Source of the DNA: Picosynechococcus sp. PCC 7003
GTDB taxonomy: Bacteria; Cyanobacteriota; Cyanobacteriia; Cyanobacteriales; MRBY01
Direction of reading: 5' to 3'
DNA: 64,000 nt
Assembly: GCF_001693255.1 (NCBI RefSeq)
Contig: NZ_CP016474.1
Span: 700,661-764,660 of the forward strand
Shown one piece after another: positions 7,255-17,478 of this stretch (within the stretch, counting starts at the first letter, position 1; every line of letters starts with the position of its first letter). The notes under the pieces are model-generated. The model was not told where the DNA came from. It made no database searches and worked only from the letters and a program-made list of their open reading frames with translations. The position numbers and the translations under genes were made by a program.

Positions 7255-9828
7255 ATGACCTCCCCCCAGGAGCGCATTATTCCCACCGATTTAAGCAATG
7301 AAATGTCACGCTCGTACCTAGAGTACGCCATGAGTGTGATTGTGGGGCGGGCGTTACCCGATGCACGGGATGGCTTAAAACCCGTACACCGCCGTATTTT
7401 ATATGCGATGTATGAATTGGGTTTGACCCCAGATCGCCCTTTCCGGAAATGTGCCCGGGTCGTGGGGGAAGTCCTCGGTAAATATCACCCCCACGGTGAT
7501 ACGGCGGTTTATGATGCCCTGGTGCGCATGGCCCAGGATTTCTCCATGCGGGACCCACTGATCAATGGTCATGGTAATTTTGGCTCCATTGATAACGACC
7601 CGGCGGCGGCGATGCGTTACACCGAATGTCGCCTCCAGTCCCTGGCGACCAATGCCCTGCTGCGGGATATCGAATCAGAAACCGTTGACTTCGCTGATAA
7701 CTTCGATGGCTCCCAACAGGAACCGGTGGTTCTGCCGTCACGGATTCCCCAACTTTTAGTGAATGGTTCCTCGGGGATTGCGGTGGGGATGGCAACCAAT
7801 ATTCCGCCCCACAACCTTGGGGAAATTATTGATGGGGTGACAGCGCTGATTCATAATCCTGAGATCACCATCAAAGAATTGATGCAATTTATTCCGGCCC
7901 CTGACTTTCCAACGGGGGCACAAATTCTCGGTCGTTCGGGCATTAAAGATGCCTACATGACAGGACGGGGCTCGATCACCATGCGGGGGGTCGCCGAAAT
8001 TGAAACGCTCCGCCAAAATGGCCGGGAAAAAGAAGCGATTATCGTTACTCAACTACCCTACCAGACCAATAAGGCGGCGCTGATTGAACGCATTGCCGAT
8101 ATGGTCAACGACAAGAAAATTGATGGCATTTCTGATATCCGCGATGAAAGCGATCGCCAAGGGATGCGGATCGTCATCGAACTCAAGCGCGATGCTTATC
8201 CCCGTGTTGTTTTAAATAATCTGTATAAACACACGCCCCTCCAGGCCAATTTTGGCGCGAATATGCTGGCCCTGGTAAACGGCGAACCCCAGTTGCTCAA
8301 CCTGAAGCAATTCCTCCAGGTATTCCTAGATTTCCGGGTGGAAGTGATTACCCGGCGCACCCGCTACGAACTACGCAAGGCCCAGGAACGGGATCACATT
8401 CTCCAAGGGTTACTGATTGCCCTCGATAATCTTGATGCGGTGATCCACTTGATTCGCCAGGCGGCGGATACGGCGATCGCCCGTCAGGGGTTAATGGACG
8501 GCTACAACCTCAGCCAAGCCCAAGCCGATGCCATTTTACAAATGCAATTGCGTCGTCTCACGGCCCTCGAAGCGGACAAAATCGAAGCAGAACACCAGGA
8601 TTTATTACTCAAAATCACTGATCTTGAAGATATCCTGGCGCGTCGGGAACGGGTCTACGCGATTATCGAAGCAGAACTCAGCGAAATTAAGACCATCCAC
8701 CAGAGCGATCGCCGTACAGAACTGGTGCTGGATGATGGCGATCTCCAGGATATTGACCTGATTGCCAACGAGCAGGCCGCTATTTTGCTCACCGAACAAG
8801 GCTATATCAAACGGATGCCCGTGGCCACCTTTGACGCCCAAAACCGTGCCACTCGCGGCAAAGCTGCCACCAAAATGAAGGAAGACGATGGCGTCGATCA
8901 CTTCCTCACCTGCTGCGACCACGACTATGTGCTGTTCTTTACGGAGCGTGGCGTCGTCTATTCCCTCAATGCTTACCAAATTCCCCAAAGTTCCCGCACC
9001 GCTAGGGGGTTACCGGCGATTCAACTACTCCCGATCCCGAAGGACGAAAAAATTACGGCGATGCTGGCAGTGAGTGAGTTCACGGAAGATGAATACCTCG
9101 TTATGCTCACCCAAAACGGCTACATCAAAAAAACCGCCCTGTCCGCCTTTGCGAAGATTCGCTCGAATGGTTTAATTGCCATTTCCCTCGAAGACGGAGA
9201 CGAGTTGCGTTGGGTACGCCTTGCGCGGCAGGAGGACAGCATTATTGTGGCCAGTAGCGAAGGGATGGCGATCCACTTTCAGGCCGACCATAATCAGTTG
9301 CGTCCCTTGGGCCGTTCTACCCGGGGGGTACGGGCGATGAAGCTCAAATCTGACGATGACAAATTGGTGAGCATGGACATTGTGTCGTCTCAAATTACGG
9401 CGGCGATCGCCGCTGCGGATACAGCAGAAGACGAAGACGATAACGAAGAAGTCACCGAAAATGTTGACCAGGGGCCTTGGGTCATTGCCGTAACCACAAA
9501 AGGCTTCGGCAAGCGGGTGCCCGTGGGACGTTTCCGCCTGCAAAATCGCGCTGGGGTCGGCCTCCGGGCGATTAAATTTAAGTCCAAGGCCGATCGTTTG
9601 GCTTCCCTGAGAATTGTCAATCCCGAAGATGAACTGATGCTCGTCACAGGACGCGGCATTATGATCCGCCAGGCAGTGGAATCCATTTCGCTCCAGTCCC
9701 GTAGTGCCACCGGAGTCAGGGTACAACGCCTCGATGGGGATGATGCAATTGTGGCAGTCGCCCTAGTGCCGCCCCCAGCAGAAGGAGAGAGTTTAGAAGC
9801 TACGGACATGACGGCTGAAGAAGAATAA
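7255..9828 (+). CDS. gyrA: DNA gyrase subunit A
   Basis: 857 residues, the usual length. The N-terminal breakage-reunion domain contains the catalytic tyrosine Tyr122 in [10 protein letters not shown] and the quinolone region [10 protein letters not shown] with threonine at position 83. The C-terminal half holds repeated beta-pinwheel blades (for example [24 protein letters not shown]). The GyrA box appears as [10 protein letters not shown], a looser form of the enterobacterial QRRGGKG. With GyrB it introduces negative supercoils. A topoisomerase IV ParC identity is unlikely given six-bladed C-terminal repeats and cyanobacterial context. The acidic tail ([13 protein letters not shown] and the last 10 residues) is typical of variable linkers. 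Confidence 0.97.
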   Translation: MTSPQERIIPTDLSNEMSRSYLEYAMSVIVGRALPDARDGLKPVHRRILYAMYELGLTPDRPFRKCARVVGEVLGKYHPHGDTAVYDALVRMAQDFSMRDPLINGHGNFGSIDNDPAAAMRYTECRLQSLATNALLRDIESETVDFADNFDGSQQEPVVLPSRIPQLLVNGSSGIAVGMATNIPPHNLGEIIDGVTALIHNPEITIKELMQFIPAPDFPTGAQILGRSGIKDAYMTGRGSITMRGVAEIETLRQNGREKEAIIVTQLPYQTNKAALIERIADMVNDKKIDGISDIRDESDRQGMRIVIELKRDAYPRVVLNNLYKHTPLQANFGANMLALVNGEPQLLNLKQFLQVFLDFRVEVITRRTRYELRKAQERDHILQGLLIALDNLDAVIHLIRQAADTAIARQGLMDGYNLSQAQADAILQMQLRRLTALEADKIEAEHQDLLLKITDLEDILARRERVYAIIEAELSEIKTIHQSDRRTELVLDDGDLQDIDLIANEQAAILLTEQGYIKRMPVATFDAQNRATRGKAATKMKEDDGVDHFLTCCDHDYVLFFTERGVVYSLNAYQIPQSSRTARGLPAIQLLPIPKDEKITAMLAVSEFTEDEYLVMLTQNGYIKKTALSAFAKIRSNGLIAISLEDGDELRWVRLARQEDSIIVASSEGMAIHFQADHNQLRPLGRSTRGVRAMKLKSDDDKLVSMDIVSSQITAAIAAADTAEDEDDNEEVTENVDQGPWVIAVTTKGFGKRVPVGRFRLQNRAGVGLRAIKFKSKADRLASLRIVNPEDELMLVTGRGIMIRQAVESISLQSRSATGVRVQRLDGDDAIVAVALVPPPAEGESLEATDMTAEEE

Positions 9829-9854
9829 ACCCCCCTTTAGTAATACCTCTCTAG

Positions 9855-9870
9855 CTCCCCTAGAGGGGAG
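9855..9870 (+). terminator. Hairpin after gyrA
   Basis: CTCCCC and GGGGAG pair across TAGA, followed by AATTTTG. It lies 26 bp after the gyrA stop and could end its transcript, although the T-run is weak. It is the first of several palindromes in this spacer. Confidence 0.4.
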
Positions 9871-9907
9871 AATTTTGTGGGGCTCGCCAACACACCGGCC
9901 AACTATT

Positions 9908-9923
9908 CCCCTCTTGAGAGGGG
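9908..9923. repeat. Palindrome CCCCTCT/AGAGGGG
   Basis: A perfect 7-bp stem with a 2-nt centre in the gyrA-permease spacer. Palindromes of this CCCCTCTTGAGAGGGG type are common dispersed repeats in cyanobacterial genomes, from general knowledge. There is no coding potential here. Confidence 0.5.
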
Positions 9924-9943
9924 TCAGGGGAGCGAGCGTTAAC

Positions 9944-10017
9944 TCAAGGGATAACACCCTCCGGCTTTCAGCCACCTCCCTCAAGGGATAACACCCTCCG
10001 GCTTTCAGCCACCTCCC
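9944..10017. repeat. Two tandem copies of a 37-bp repeat
   Basis: The unit begins TCAAGGGATAACACCCTCCG and ends GCTTTCAGCCACCTCCC. Copy one is 9944-9980 and copy two is 9981-10017, identical, with the start of a third at 10018. On the minus strand each unit contains the small hairpin GGCT-GAA-AGCC. A related single unit lies at 55230-55266 beside acsF. It looks like a small mobile or palindromic repeat family. Confidence 0.85.
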
Positions 10018-10036
10018 TCAAGGGAGGATTTTTTTG
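10012..10036 (+). terminator. Repeat-derived rho-independent terminator
   Basis: CCTCCCT CA AGGGAGG forms a strong stem made from the junction of repeat copy two and the partial third copy; the run ATTTTTTTG follows. It ends plus-strand transcription from gyrA just before the 3' end of the minus-strand permease gene. Confidence 0.7.
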
Positions 10037-10993
10037 TTACTTAATGCGGGGATCGAGGAGACGGTAACTCAGATCGGCGATCGCATTAAAGATCACCACC
10101 AAAGCTGCATAGACAATCGTGATGCCCATGATCACGGGGGTATCGTTGCGGTTAATGGATTCAATGAGCAGCGCACCAATCCCCGGCACCCGAAAAATTT
10201 GCTCCGTCACCAAGGCCCCCGTCACAATACTCGGCACATCAATGGCAATCAGAGTCACAACGGGAATCAAGGCATTGCGCAAAATATGTTTACGGAGCAC
10301 GGCAAATTCCCCCAAGCCCTTGGCATAGGCCGTCCGCACATAATCCTGGGGCAATTCTTCGAGGATTGCATTGCGCACAAACCGGGTCAAAATTGCCGTT
10401 TGGTACAACGCGAGGACGGTGATCGGCAGGATCGATTGCTGGATCTGCTGCCAAAAGCTCTGGAAATCATTCACCACAAGGGTGCTGTTGTACAGGGAGG
10501 GGAGCCACTGCAATTTCACGCTAAAGACAATAATCGCCAGCAATCCGGTGAAAAAAGTGGGCAGAGAGTAACCCAAAAAAGCGAAGGTGGTGGCCAGTTG
10601 ATCCAAGAGGGAGTTGCGGCGCAGGGCCGAGATAATCCCCAGGGGTAAGGCGATCGCCACACTCAAACCATAGGCAAGACCCACCACCCAGAGGGTTGTC
10701 GGCAGTCGTTGCCAAATCAGACCCAGCACAGGACTTTTACTCGTGAAAGAATAGCCCAAATTGCCCTGGCACAACGCCCAGAGCCATTTGACATAACGAA
10801 TATAAAAGGGCTGATCCAAACCGAGCGATCGCCGGATGTTTTCCCGCACCTCAGCGGTGATTGCTGGGTTATTGGCAAACTCACTGAGGGGGTCCCCCGG
10901 TGCTAGGGACAAAATTGTGAAGATCACAAAACTAATGGCGAGCAATGTCCCCAGGGCGATCGCCAAGCGTTTAAAAAGAGCACGCATCACCAT
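10037..10993 (-). CDS. Peptide/nickel-type ABC transporter permease (DppB family)
   Basis: About 318 residues with the six-helix layout of DppB/OppB permeases. It opens RLAIALGTLLAISFVIFTIL and APGDPLSEF, the typical N-terminal signature, and carries the EAA loop EELPQDYVRTAYAKGLGE before the last helices, ending RLLDPRIK. Start: ATG at 10993 has GGGAG 6 nt upstream; an ATG at 10987 is also possible. The partner permease, ATPases and binding protein are not adjacent, which is common in cyanobacteria. The neighbour upstream is an isoaspartyl peptidase, 16 bp away, so the two may be cotranscribed and linked to peptide use. Confidence 0.88.
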   Translation of the reverse strand: MVMRALFKRLAIALGTLLAISFVIFTILSLAPGDPLSEFANNPAITAEVRENIRRSLGLDQPFYIRYVKWLWALCQGNLGYSFTSKSPVLGLIWQRLPTTLWVVGLAYGLSVAIALPLGIISALRRNSLLDQLATTFAFLGYSLPTFFTGLLAIIVFSVKLQWLPSLYNSTLVVNDFQSFWQQIQQSILPITVLALYQTAILTRFVRNAILEELPQDYVRTAYAKGLGEFAVLRKHILRNALIPVVTLIAIDVPSIVTGALVTEQIFRVPGIGALLIESINRNDTPVIMGITIVYAALVVIFNAIADLSYRLLDPRIK

Positions 10994-11009
10994 CAACGGC
11001 TCCCCTTCC

Positions 11010-11942
11010 CTAGAGACAACCGACCCCTGGTTCTAGTTGCCATTCCAGGGTATCTGCCACAGCAGTACCGTCATGGTAGGCCGCCAAGAGCACTTCGCTG
11101 GTTTTTCCCCAGACAATATTGCCCTCAGCATCCAAGGCGATCGCCCCTAGATCTCGTTTATTTAGCGTTGCTTCCTGGATCGATTTTTCCATGGCAGCCG
11201 ACAAACTCAAACCGTCCGTAACCCGAATGACCACCTTTGCAGCGAGGCATTCATCAATAATGTCTTCCCCAATGCCAGTGCAACTGACCCCAGCCACCTG
11301 GGTCGCATAATTGCCCGCAGGCATCGCCGAATCACTCACCCGACCAATGCGTTCTAAACCTTTTCCTCCCGTAGATGTAGCCGCTGCAACCTGACCATTT
11401 TGATCCAGGGCCACCACACCAATGGTGCCGCGCCGCGCCATCTCATCCTCCGCGACCACCCCAGCCATACTGCTACGGAAATTGCCCTTACGTTCTTCGA
11501 GCCATTCTTCGAGGCGTAAATCGGTGAGGGGGTCATGGATCGGTAACTGCAATACTCTTACCATCTCCGCCGCACCGACATCGGACAGCACCCGGTCATC
11601 TTCCGTTTGCAACGCCTGGGCTACTTCGATGGGATTTTTAATGCGGCCCACATTGATCACGCCGCTAAACCGTTGAGCTGTACCGTCCATGAGGGAAGCA
11701 CTCATGCGAATTTGGCCATCGGACTGAAGCACCGACCCCGTACCCGCATTAAACCGTGGTTCATCTTCCAAGAGTTTTGCCCCCAGGATGACCGCATCTA
11801 CCGCACTACCGCCCTGCTTTAGAAAGTCATAAACCTCTCGCACAATCCGATGGAGCGACTCCCGTACGGCGATTAAGCCCCCTTTGCCCTTGAGGGAACT
11901 GCCGGCTCCACCGTGAATAATGAGTTTTGGTTGCACTGTCAT
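11010..11942 (-). CDS. Isoaspartyl peptidase/L-asparaginase (Ntn hydrolase)
   Basis: About 310 residues, the family length. It begins KLIIHGGAG and has FNAGTGSVL. The autocleavage and nucleophile site is RRGTIGVVALD: the enzyme should cut before Thr173, giving alpha and beta subunits. ATSTGG and GRVSDSAMPAGNYA are conserved active-site blocks. The family removes beta-aspartyl residues; in cyanobacteria it can split beta-Asp-Arg, the last step of cyanophycin breakdown. ATG at 11942 directly follows AGAGGG, so the spacing is poor, and a GTG two codons later would be better spaced. The next gene, a DppB-type permease, may share its transcript. Confidence 0.9.
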   Translation of the reverse strand: MTVQPKLIIHGGAGSSLKGKGGLIAVRESLHRIVREVYDFLKQGGSAVDAVILGAKLLEDEPRFNAGTGSVLQSDGQIRMSASLMDGTAQRFSGVINVGRIKNPIEVAQALQTEDDRVLSDVGAAEMVRVLQLPIHDPLTDLRLEEWLEERKGNFRSSMAGVVAEDEMARRGTIGVVALDQNGQVAAATSTGGKGLERIGRVSDSAMPAGNYATQVAGVSCTGIGEDIIDECLAAKVVIRVTDGLSLSAAMEKSIQEATLNKRDLGAIALDAEGNIVWGKTSEVLLAAYHDGTAVADTLEWQLEPGVGCL

Positions 11943-12037
11943 CCCTCTTGTTTCCCCAAAATTTTTAACTAAAAGCAAACGCTAGGAAATTCTATCGAGA
12001 AATGTCGGCCCTGCCTACGGTATCACCCCAATTCCCC

Positions 12038-12079
12038 AAAAAAAGCGCCCTAGGATTTGACTCTCCTAAAACGCTTTTT
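12038..12079. terminator. Bidirectional terminator after hemE
   Basis: AAAAAAAGCG and CGCTTTTT, with inner TAGGA/TCCTA, form a long stem with A and T runs on both sides. On the minus strand it ends hemE about 26 bp after its stop. Confidence 0.8.
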
Positions 12080-12104
12080 CTGAATGAAGTAATGGCTCTA
12101 AAAC

Positions 12105-13157
12105 CTAGAGGAAACTCTGGACGTTCTTACAGGTTTCAAAGAAGAAGCGGACATTATCTTCAGGGGTGCCAACGAGCACACCATGGCCGAGGTTAAGAAT
12201 ATGTCCCCAATTGCCGGCTTTACGCACGGTGTCAATGATTCGGGCTTTGATGAAATCCTGGGAACCAAACAGCACGCCAGGATCAATATTGCCTTGGACC
12301 TTCATGTCTTTACCAAGGCGCTGGCGGGCATCGGCCATATCCACCGTCCAATCGACGCTGACGATATCTACACCGGATTTACCCATGCGCTCCAGGACAC
12401 CGGCACTGCCACTGATGTAGAGAATCAGGGGGAAGTCTGGGTATTTGGCTTTGACTTTATCCACCACCCGCTTTTGGTAGGGCAGGGCAAACATATCGTA
12501 ATCTTGGGGACTGAGTTGACCCGCCCAAGAGTCGAACATCTGGATCACCTGGGCACCACATTCGATCTGGTAGCAAACGTAATCGGCGATCGCATCGGCA
12601 ATTTTCCCAAGGAAACTGTGCAACACAGCCGGCTCAGAGAAGGCCATATTTTTGATGATCGCGTAGTTCTTCGAGCTTTTACCCTCGATGGCATAGGCAG
12701 CCAAAGTCCAGGGAGCACCAACAAAACCTAGTACCGTCGAAGCATTGCCCACTTCTTGGCGGAGGGTGGCGAGGATTGTTTTGATAAAGGGCAAGGATTC
12801 TGCCGGATCAAAGGGGGTCATGGCATCGACCTGGGCCTGGGTGCGGATCGGATTTTCGATGATCGGCCCTTTGCTTTCGATGATGTCGAAGGGAATGCCC
12901 ATCCCCGGTAAGGGAGTGAGAATATCCGAAAACATAATTACACCGTCAGGCTGGAATGCATGCCAAGGTTGGAGCGAAATTTCGATGGCGAGATCGGGGT
13001 TTTCAGAACGTTCCCGGAAGCTCGGGTACTTCTCCCGCAGGTCGCGATAAATTTTCATGTAACGTCCGGCTTGACGCATCATCCAAACCGGTGTCCGCTC
13101 AACTTTCTCCCCCCGTGCAGCCCTCAATAAAAGAGGTGTATTATTGCTTTCCGACAT
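12105..13157 (-). CDS. hemE: Uroporphyrinogen III decarboxylase
   Basis: 350 residues, full length. [16 protein letters not shown] is the signature near the N-terminus, and [12 protein letters not shown] and [15 protein letters not shown] near the end are also diagnostic. The enzyme removes four acetate carboxyls from uroporphyrinogen III to give coproporphyrinogen III, a shared step for heme, chlorophyll and bilins. ATG at 13157 fits the family start ([17 protein letters not shown]). It is transcribed alone; the 103-bp spacer to the divergent membrane gene should hold both promoters. Confidence 0.97.
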   Translation of the reverse strand: MSESNNTPLLLRAARGEKVERTPVWMMRQAGRYMKIYRDLREKYPSFRERSENPDLAIEISLQPWHAFQPDGVIMFSDILTPLPGMGIPFDIIESKGPIIENPIRTQAQVDAMTPFDPAESLPFIKTILATLRQEVGNASTVLGFVGAPWTLAAYAIEGKSSKNYAIIKNMAFSEPAVLHSFLGKIADAIADYVCYQIECGAQVIQMFDSWAGQLSPQDYDMFALPYQKRVVDKVKAKYPDFPLILYISGSAGVLERMGKSGVDIVSVDWTVDMADARQRLGKDMKVQGNIDPGVLFGSQDFIKARIIDTVRKAGNWGHILNLGHGVLVGTPEDNVRFFFETCKNVQSFL

Positions 13158-13260
13158 GATTTATTAAAATAATTTTTGTGCATTTGTAAGCTTATCATCT
13201 CGGTTTGTGAAATAAACTTGAGGCACTATCGTAAGCAGTTAACAATTATTAAGAAATATT

Positions 13261-13692
13261 GTGAACGATCCTTTCTCTCGTAATATTCAATTCTCTTCTT
13301 CGGGCTTAGGTTGTTTTTTGACCTTCATTCTGATCGCGGCGTTGCTGACTTCAGTGGGCCTCGGCTGGGTTGTCAATGAGTTTATTATTCTCATTCTCTT
13401 GATCCCGGTGGCGATCGCCTTGGGGGTGGTGGGCTTCCAGTGGTGGCTCAAGCGCAATTTGGTAGAGGCAGATTGTCCGGTCTGTGGCTATGAATTTACA
13501 GGTTTAAACAATTCCATGGCCCGCTGCCCTAGTTGCGGTGAAGTGGTGCAAATTACAGAGAAGAAATTCCAGCGCCAGACCCCGGAGGGCACGGTGGAGG
13601 TGGCCGCCGTAGAAGTGGACGGGTCCCAAGGAACGGATAACACCGACGCCAAAACGGTGGATGTGCAAGTGCTAGAGCCCGGTGAAGATTAA
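13261..13692 (+). CDS. Membrane protein with C-terminal zinc ribbon
   Basis: 143 residues starting at GTG 13261. Two hydrophobic segments (about residues 17-38 and 42-60) are followed by a cytoplasmic-type zinc ribbon with CPVCGYEF and CPSCGE, 15 residues apart, then an acidic tail. I do not recognise a named family; similar small proteins occur widely in cyanobacteria to my knowledge. It lies 48 bp upstream of an ABC half-exporter and could be cotranscribed. No function can be given. Confidence 0.75.
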   Translation: MNDPFSRNIQFSSSGLGCFLTFILIAALLTSVGLGWVVNEFIILILLIPVAIALGVVGFQWWLKRNLVEADCPVCGYEFTGLNNSMARCPSCGEVVQITEKKFQRQTPEGTVEVAAVEVDGSQGTDNTDAKTVDVQVLEPGED

Positions 13693-13740
13693 GCAGGACA
13701 GGTTATGATCTGTTGGGTATTGGCTTGATTTTCTTTGAAT

Positions 13741-15522
13741 ATGTCCCACCCCCTAACCCGTTTATTCCGCTATGGTAGTCGCTACCGCAAACAGATCAAT
13801 TTGGCGATCGCCTGTTCGATTATCAATAAACTTTTTGACCTCGCCCCACCGGTCTTAATTGGGATCGCAGTGGATACAGTGGTTCAGCGGGATAATTCCT
13901 TTGTCGCCCGCTTTGGTGTCACCAGCATTGTGGGTCAGTTGGTGGTGATTGCGCTGCTCTCTTTTGTGATCTGGAGTGCTGAATCGATTTTTCAGTACCT
14001 CTATGAGCGACTCTGGCGGAACCTCGCCCAGAAGATGCAACACAATCTCCGCCTCGATGGCTATGGCCATCTACAAGAACTGGAGTTGGGTTACTTTGAA
14101 GAACGCAGTACAGGGGATCTCTTAGCTCTGCTCAACGATGATGTAAACCAATTAGAACGCTTCCTGGATGTGGGGGCCAATGAAATTCTCCAGGTGATCA
14201 CCACGGTGATTTTAATTGGGGGACTATTTTTTTACTCTACGCCCTCGGTGGCCTGGATGGCGATGGCCCCGATTCCAATTATCGTTTGGGGTTCTATCAG
14301 TTTCCAGAAGAAACTCGCACCTCGCTATGCGGATGTTCGGGAAAAGGTGGGAATGCTAGGGGCACGACTGTCTAATAATTTAAGCGGCATCACGACCATT
14401 AAAAGTTTCACGACGGAGCAGTACGAACTCGAACGACTCCGGTTCGATAGCCAGGCTTATCTCAATAGTAATGAACGGGCGATCGCCCTGAGTGCAGCCT
14501 TTATTCCTCTGATTCGGATCGCGATTCTGGCTGGGTTTACGGCGATTCTCTTTTTTGGTGGGTTGCAGGTCGAACAGGGCGCTTTAGCGGTGGGCACCTA
14601 CAGTGTTTTGGTATTTATGACCCAGCGGTTGTTGTGGCCCCTGACCCGCCTGGGCCAAACAATGGATCTCTATCAACGGGCGATGGCTTCGAGCAACCGG
14701 GTCTTTAATCTCCTCGATACAGAAGTGCAAATTCGTTCGGGGGATGTGGCTCTGCCCACCCACACGGTCAAAGGGGAGATCAAACTCGACAATATTTCCT
14801 TTGCCTACTTTGAGCGGGCGCCAGTTTTGCAGGATTTTTCGCTCCACATTCCTGCGGGTCAAACCATTGCCATTGTAGGGGCGACAGGTTCCGGGAAAAG
14901 TACCATCGTTAAGCTGCTGCTGCGCTTCTATGAAATTAACCAGGGCCAAATTACCGTCGACGGCCTCGATATCCGCGACATTTACCTCAAGGATCTGCGG
15001 CGAGCCATTGGCCTCGTGAGTCAGGATGTGTTCCTCTTCCATGGCACCGTGGCGGAAAATATTGCCTACGGGAACCCCGATGCAACTCTCCTGGAAATTA
15101 TCCAGGCGGCAAAACTTGCGGAAGCCCATGATTTCATCGAAACTTTGCCCCAACAGTACGACACCATTGTCGGGGAACGGGGGCAAAAACTCTCCGGTGG
15201 TCAACGGCAACGGTTGGCGATCGCCCGCGCCATTTTAAAAGATCCGCCCATTTTGATTTTGGATGAGGCCACCTCTGCTGTCGATAACGAAACCGAAGCG
15301 GCGATCGCCAAATCCCTCGAAAAAATCACCCAGCACCGCACCACCATTGCGATCGCCCATCGCCTCTCCACGATCCGCCACTCCGACTGCATTTATGTGA
15401 TGGATCAAGGCAAAATTGTTGAACAGGGAACCCATGAGCAACTCCTCGATCAGCAGGGTTTATACTACAGCCTCTGGCAAGTCCAAACCGGCTCAAAACT
15501 GACCGCATCCGAGACCCTATAG
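13741..15522 (+). CDS. ABC half-exporter, membrane and ATPase domains fused
   Basis: About 593 residues from ATG 13741. Residues 1-310 form the six-helix exporter domain and the rest is the nucleotide-binding domain: Walker A GATGSGKST, Q-loop VSQDVF, signature LSGGQRQRL, Walker B ILILDEATSAVD and the switch histidine in AIAHRLST. It should dimerise and export a lipid, peptide or drug. The substrate cannot be told. A second half-exporter at 61970-63769 has its own full motif set, so each could be a homodimer. Confidence 0.92.
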   Translation: MSHPLTRLFRYGSRYRKQINLAIACSIINKLFDLAPPVLIGIAVDTVVQRDNSFVARFGVTSIVGQLVVIALLSFVIWSAESIFQYLYERLWRNLAQKMQHNLRLDGYGHLQELELGYFEERSTGDLLALLNDDVNQLERFLDVGANEILQVITTVILIGGLFFYSTPSVAWMAMAPIPIIVWGSISFQKKLAPRYADVREKVGMLGARLSNNLSGITTIKSFTTEQYELERLRFDSQAYLNSNERAIALSAAFIPLIRIAILAGFTAILFFGGLQVEQGALAVGTYSVLVFMTQRLLWPLTRLGQTMDLYQRAMASSNRVFNLLDTEVQIRSGDVALPTHTVKGEIKLDNISFAYFERAPVLQDFSLHIPAGQTIAIVGATGSGKSTIVKLLLRFYEINQGQITVDGLDIRDIYLKDLRRAIGLVSQDVFLFHGTVAENIAYGNPDATLLEIIQAAKLAEAHDFIETLPQQYDTIVGERGQKLSGGQRQRLAIARAILKDPPILILDEATSAVDNETEAAIAKSLEKITQHRTTIAIAHRLSTIRHSDCIYVMDQGKIVEQGTHEQLLDQQGLYYSLWQVQTGSKLTASETL

Positions 15523-15563
15523 TCATCCTGTTTTTTGACTGTCATTTCTTCAGGTTAAATGCA

Positions 15564-15782
15564 ATGGAAACAATCACAATCCAAGTCGAATCAAGCCTTG
15601 CCCAGGCCTACCAACAAATTGAACCGCAACGGCAACAACAGATCCAAGCATTACTTAATATTGTTTTGGCCAAAGCTATTGCTCCCAAACCGCTGCTAGA
15701 CGTGATGAAAACCGCTAGTCAACAAGCCATATCCCAAGGCATGACTCCAGAAATTCTAGAGGCGATTCTAGCAGATGAATAA
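15564..15782 (+). CDS. Putative antitoxin of a PIN-domain module
   Basis: A 72-residue protein with an N-terminal strand METITIQVESSLAQAYQQ, followed by helices and an acidic end ILADE. The size, the gene order and an 8-bp overlap with the downstream PIN gene are typical of antitoxins that repress their own operon and block the nuclease. I do not assign it to a named DNA-binding fold. The spacer from the ABC gene is 41 bp, so it could be read from that promoter or its own. Confidence 0.7.
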   Translation: METITIQVESSLAQAYQQIEPQRQQQIQALLNIVLAKAIAPKPLLDVMKTASQQAISQGMTPEILEAILADE

Positions 15783-16188
15783 ATACCGCGTTGCTATTGA
15801 CACAAATGTGCTTATTAGTGCCTTGGTATTTTCGAGTTCCAACTGTATGGAGGTCGTAACTGTTACTCAACAGCAGGGTCTTATCCTGACCTCTCTAGAT
15901 GTTTTATCGGAATTAAGCAATGTCCTTAATCGGAAAAAATTCGACCGTTATCTGACCCGAGAAATCAGAGACGATTTTTTGACTAGCTTTATTTTGGAAG
16001 CTGAAATTGTTCCGATCATTGAAAAAGTTTCAGTCTGCCGTGATCCCAAAGATGACAAATTTCTTGAACTCATTGTCAATGGTAAGGCCGATTTTCTCAT
16101 CACAGGCGATCAAGATTTACTCGCTCTCCATCCTTTTCGAGACACTGCCATTCTCGCTGTCCAAGACTTTCTCCAAACTGTTAACTAA
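15775..16188 (+). CDS. PIN-domain toxin (COG1569-like)
   Basis: 137 residues. The acidic PIN active-site residues are visible: Asp9 in AIDTNVLIS, Glu in the middle helix LSELSNVL, Asp in CRDPKDDKFLE, and Asp in LITGDQDLL. The phrase CRDPKDDKFLELA-type plus ITGDxDLL is typical of the COG1569 putative toxin family. It should be a Mg-dependent RNase whose activity is held by the preceding gene. The start ATG lies inside the end of the antitoxin gene. Nothing is broken. It converges on dxr, with 16 bp between the stops. Confidence 0.85.
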   Translation: MNKYRVAIDTNVLISALVFSSSNCMEVVTVTQQQGLILTSLDVLSELSNVLNRKKFDRYLTREIRDDFLTSFILEAEIVPIIEKVSVCRDPKDDKFLELIVNGKADFLITGDQDLLALHPFRDTAILAVQDFLQTVN

Positions 16189-16204
16189 GGCGTTTTATTT
16201 GGCC

Positions 16205-17383
16205 CTAAGCTAATTGAGGTTGTAGATTTAAGACTTCTTGTCTGGCCCATTGATCCGCCTGCAAAATATCGTCTAGGGTCGGGCTTGTATTGTTGTCGTT
16301 TTGGTGGCGATCGCAAACCTTTTCGATCAAACGAGGAATGTCGAGGAATTCAATTTTTTCTTCTAGGAACAGGGCCACAGCTTGCTCATTAGCTGCATTC
16401 AAAACCGCTGGCATGGATCCCCCGGCCCGGCCCGCTGCATAGGCCAAATTCATGCAGGGATATTTATGGTGATCCGGCTCCCGGAAGGTGAGATCGCCTG
16501 CCTTCACAAGATCAAATTGCTCCCAATCGGTGTAGATGCGTTCGGGGTAGGAGAGGGCATAGAGCAGGGGCAAGCGCATATCAGGCCAACCCAATTGAGC
16601 CAAAACAGACGTATCTTGCAGCTCAATTAGGGAGTGGATGATGCTCTGGGGATGTACCACAATGTCGATATCGTCGTAATCTTGACCAAAGAGATAATGG
16701 GCTTCGATCACTTCTAGACCCTTATTCATCAGGGTGGCAGAATCGATGGTAATTTTTTGCCCCATGGACCAGTTGGGATGTTTCAAGGCATCTTTAACGG
16801 TAACGGTGGCTAATTTTTCCACGGGCAGATCCCGGAAAGCGCCCCCGGAGGCTGTGAGAATAATTCGCTTTAACCCTCCTTCAGGCACACCCTGGAGACA
16901 TTGAAAAATTGCAGAATGTTCGGAGTCAGCGGGCAGCAGTTTCACACCATATTTTTCGATCAAGGGTAGAACCACTGGCCCCCCGGCAATCAGGGTTTCT
17001 TTATTCGCCAGGGCAATATCTTTTCCGGCTTCGATCGCCGCAATGGTCGGTAACAGTCCGGCACAACCCACAATTCCTGTGACGACACTTTCGGCATCAC
17101 CGTAACGGGCCACCTCGGCGATCGCCTCTTTGCCAGCAATGATTTGGGGTTGGTGATTTAAATCTTTGAGAAGGGATTTTAATTCGGGTAAAAGGCTTTC
17201 TTTACTGGTGGCGACAATTTCTGGGTGGAACTCCCGCACCTGTTCGGCCAATAGTTGAATGTTGCGCCCAGCAGCCATCCCCACAACGCGGAATTTATCG
17301 GGGTGCGATCGCACAATGTCGAGGGTTTGCGTCCCAATTGATCCGGTGGAACCAAGGATAGAGATGGCTTTAGCGTTGGTCAT
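16205..17383 (-). CDS. dxr: 1-deoxy-D-xylulose 5-phosphate reductoisomerase
   Basis: 392 residues from ATG 17383; a TTG 36 nt upstream would give an unneeded extension. [14 protein letters not shown] is the NADPH site, [12 protein letters not shown] and [12 protein letters not shown] are catalytic and metal-binding blocks, and SGGAFRD and [23 protein letters not shown] complete the signature. This is the committed step of the MEP isoprenoid pathway, which supplies phytol, carotenoids and quinones. It appears monocistronic. Confidence 0.97.
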   Translation of the reverse strand: MTNAKAISILGSTGSIGTQTLDIVRSHPDKFRVVGMAAGRNIQLLAEQVREFHPEIVATSKESLLPELKSLLKDLNHQPQIIAGKEAIAEVARYGDAESVVTGIVGCAGLLPTIAAIEAGKDIALANKETLIAGGPVVLPLIEKYGVKLLPADSEHSAIFQCLQGVPEGGLKRIILTASGGAFRDLPVEKLATVTVKDALKHPNWSMGQKITIDSATLMNKGLEVIEAHYLFGQDYDDIDIVVHPQSIIHSLIELQDTSVLAQLGWPDMRLPLLYALSYPERIYTDWEQFDLVKAGDLTFREPDHHKYPCMNLAYAAGRAGGSMPAVLNAANEQAVALFLEEKIEFLDIPRLIEKVCDRHQNDNNTSPTLDDILQADQWARQEVLNLQPQLA

Positions 17384-17478
17384 GATACTTGTTTGCGTGA
17401 ACCCGTTTGTTGCAGACAATCATCTCATAATCGGGGCGTTGTCTGGGGCGCAAAATAGGCGATCGCCTTTGGGATTGC

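Noticed and set aside
9172-9809. Long open frames antisense to the gyrA end
   Set aside because: They mirror the gyrA codons; no RBS, no recognisable product.
9840-10030. Tandem repeats as a possible CRISPR array
   Set aside because: The units are head-to-tail without spacers and no cas gene is near.
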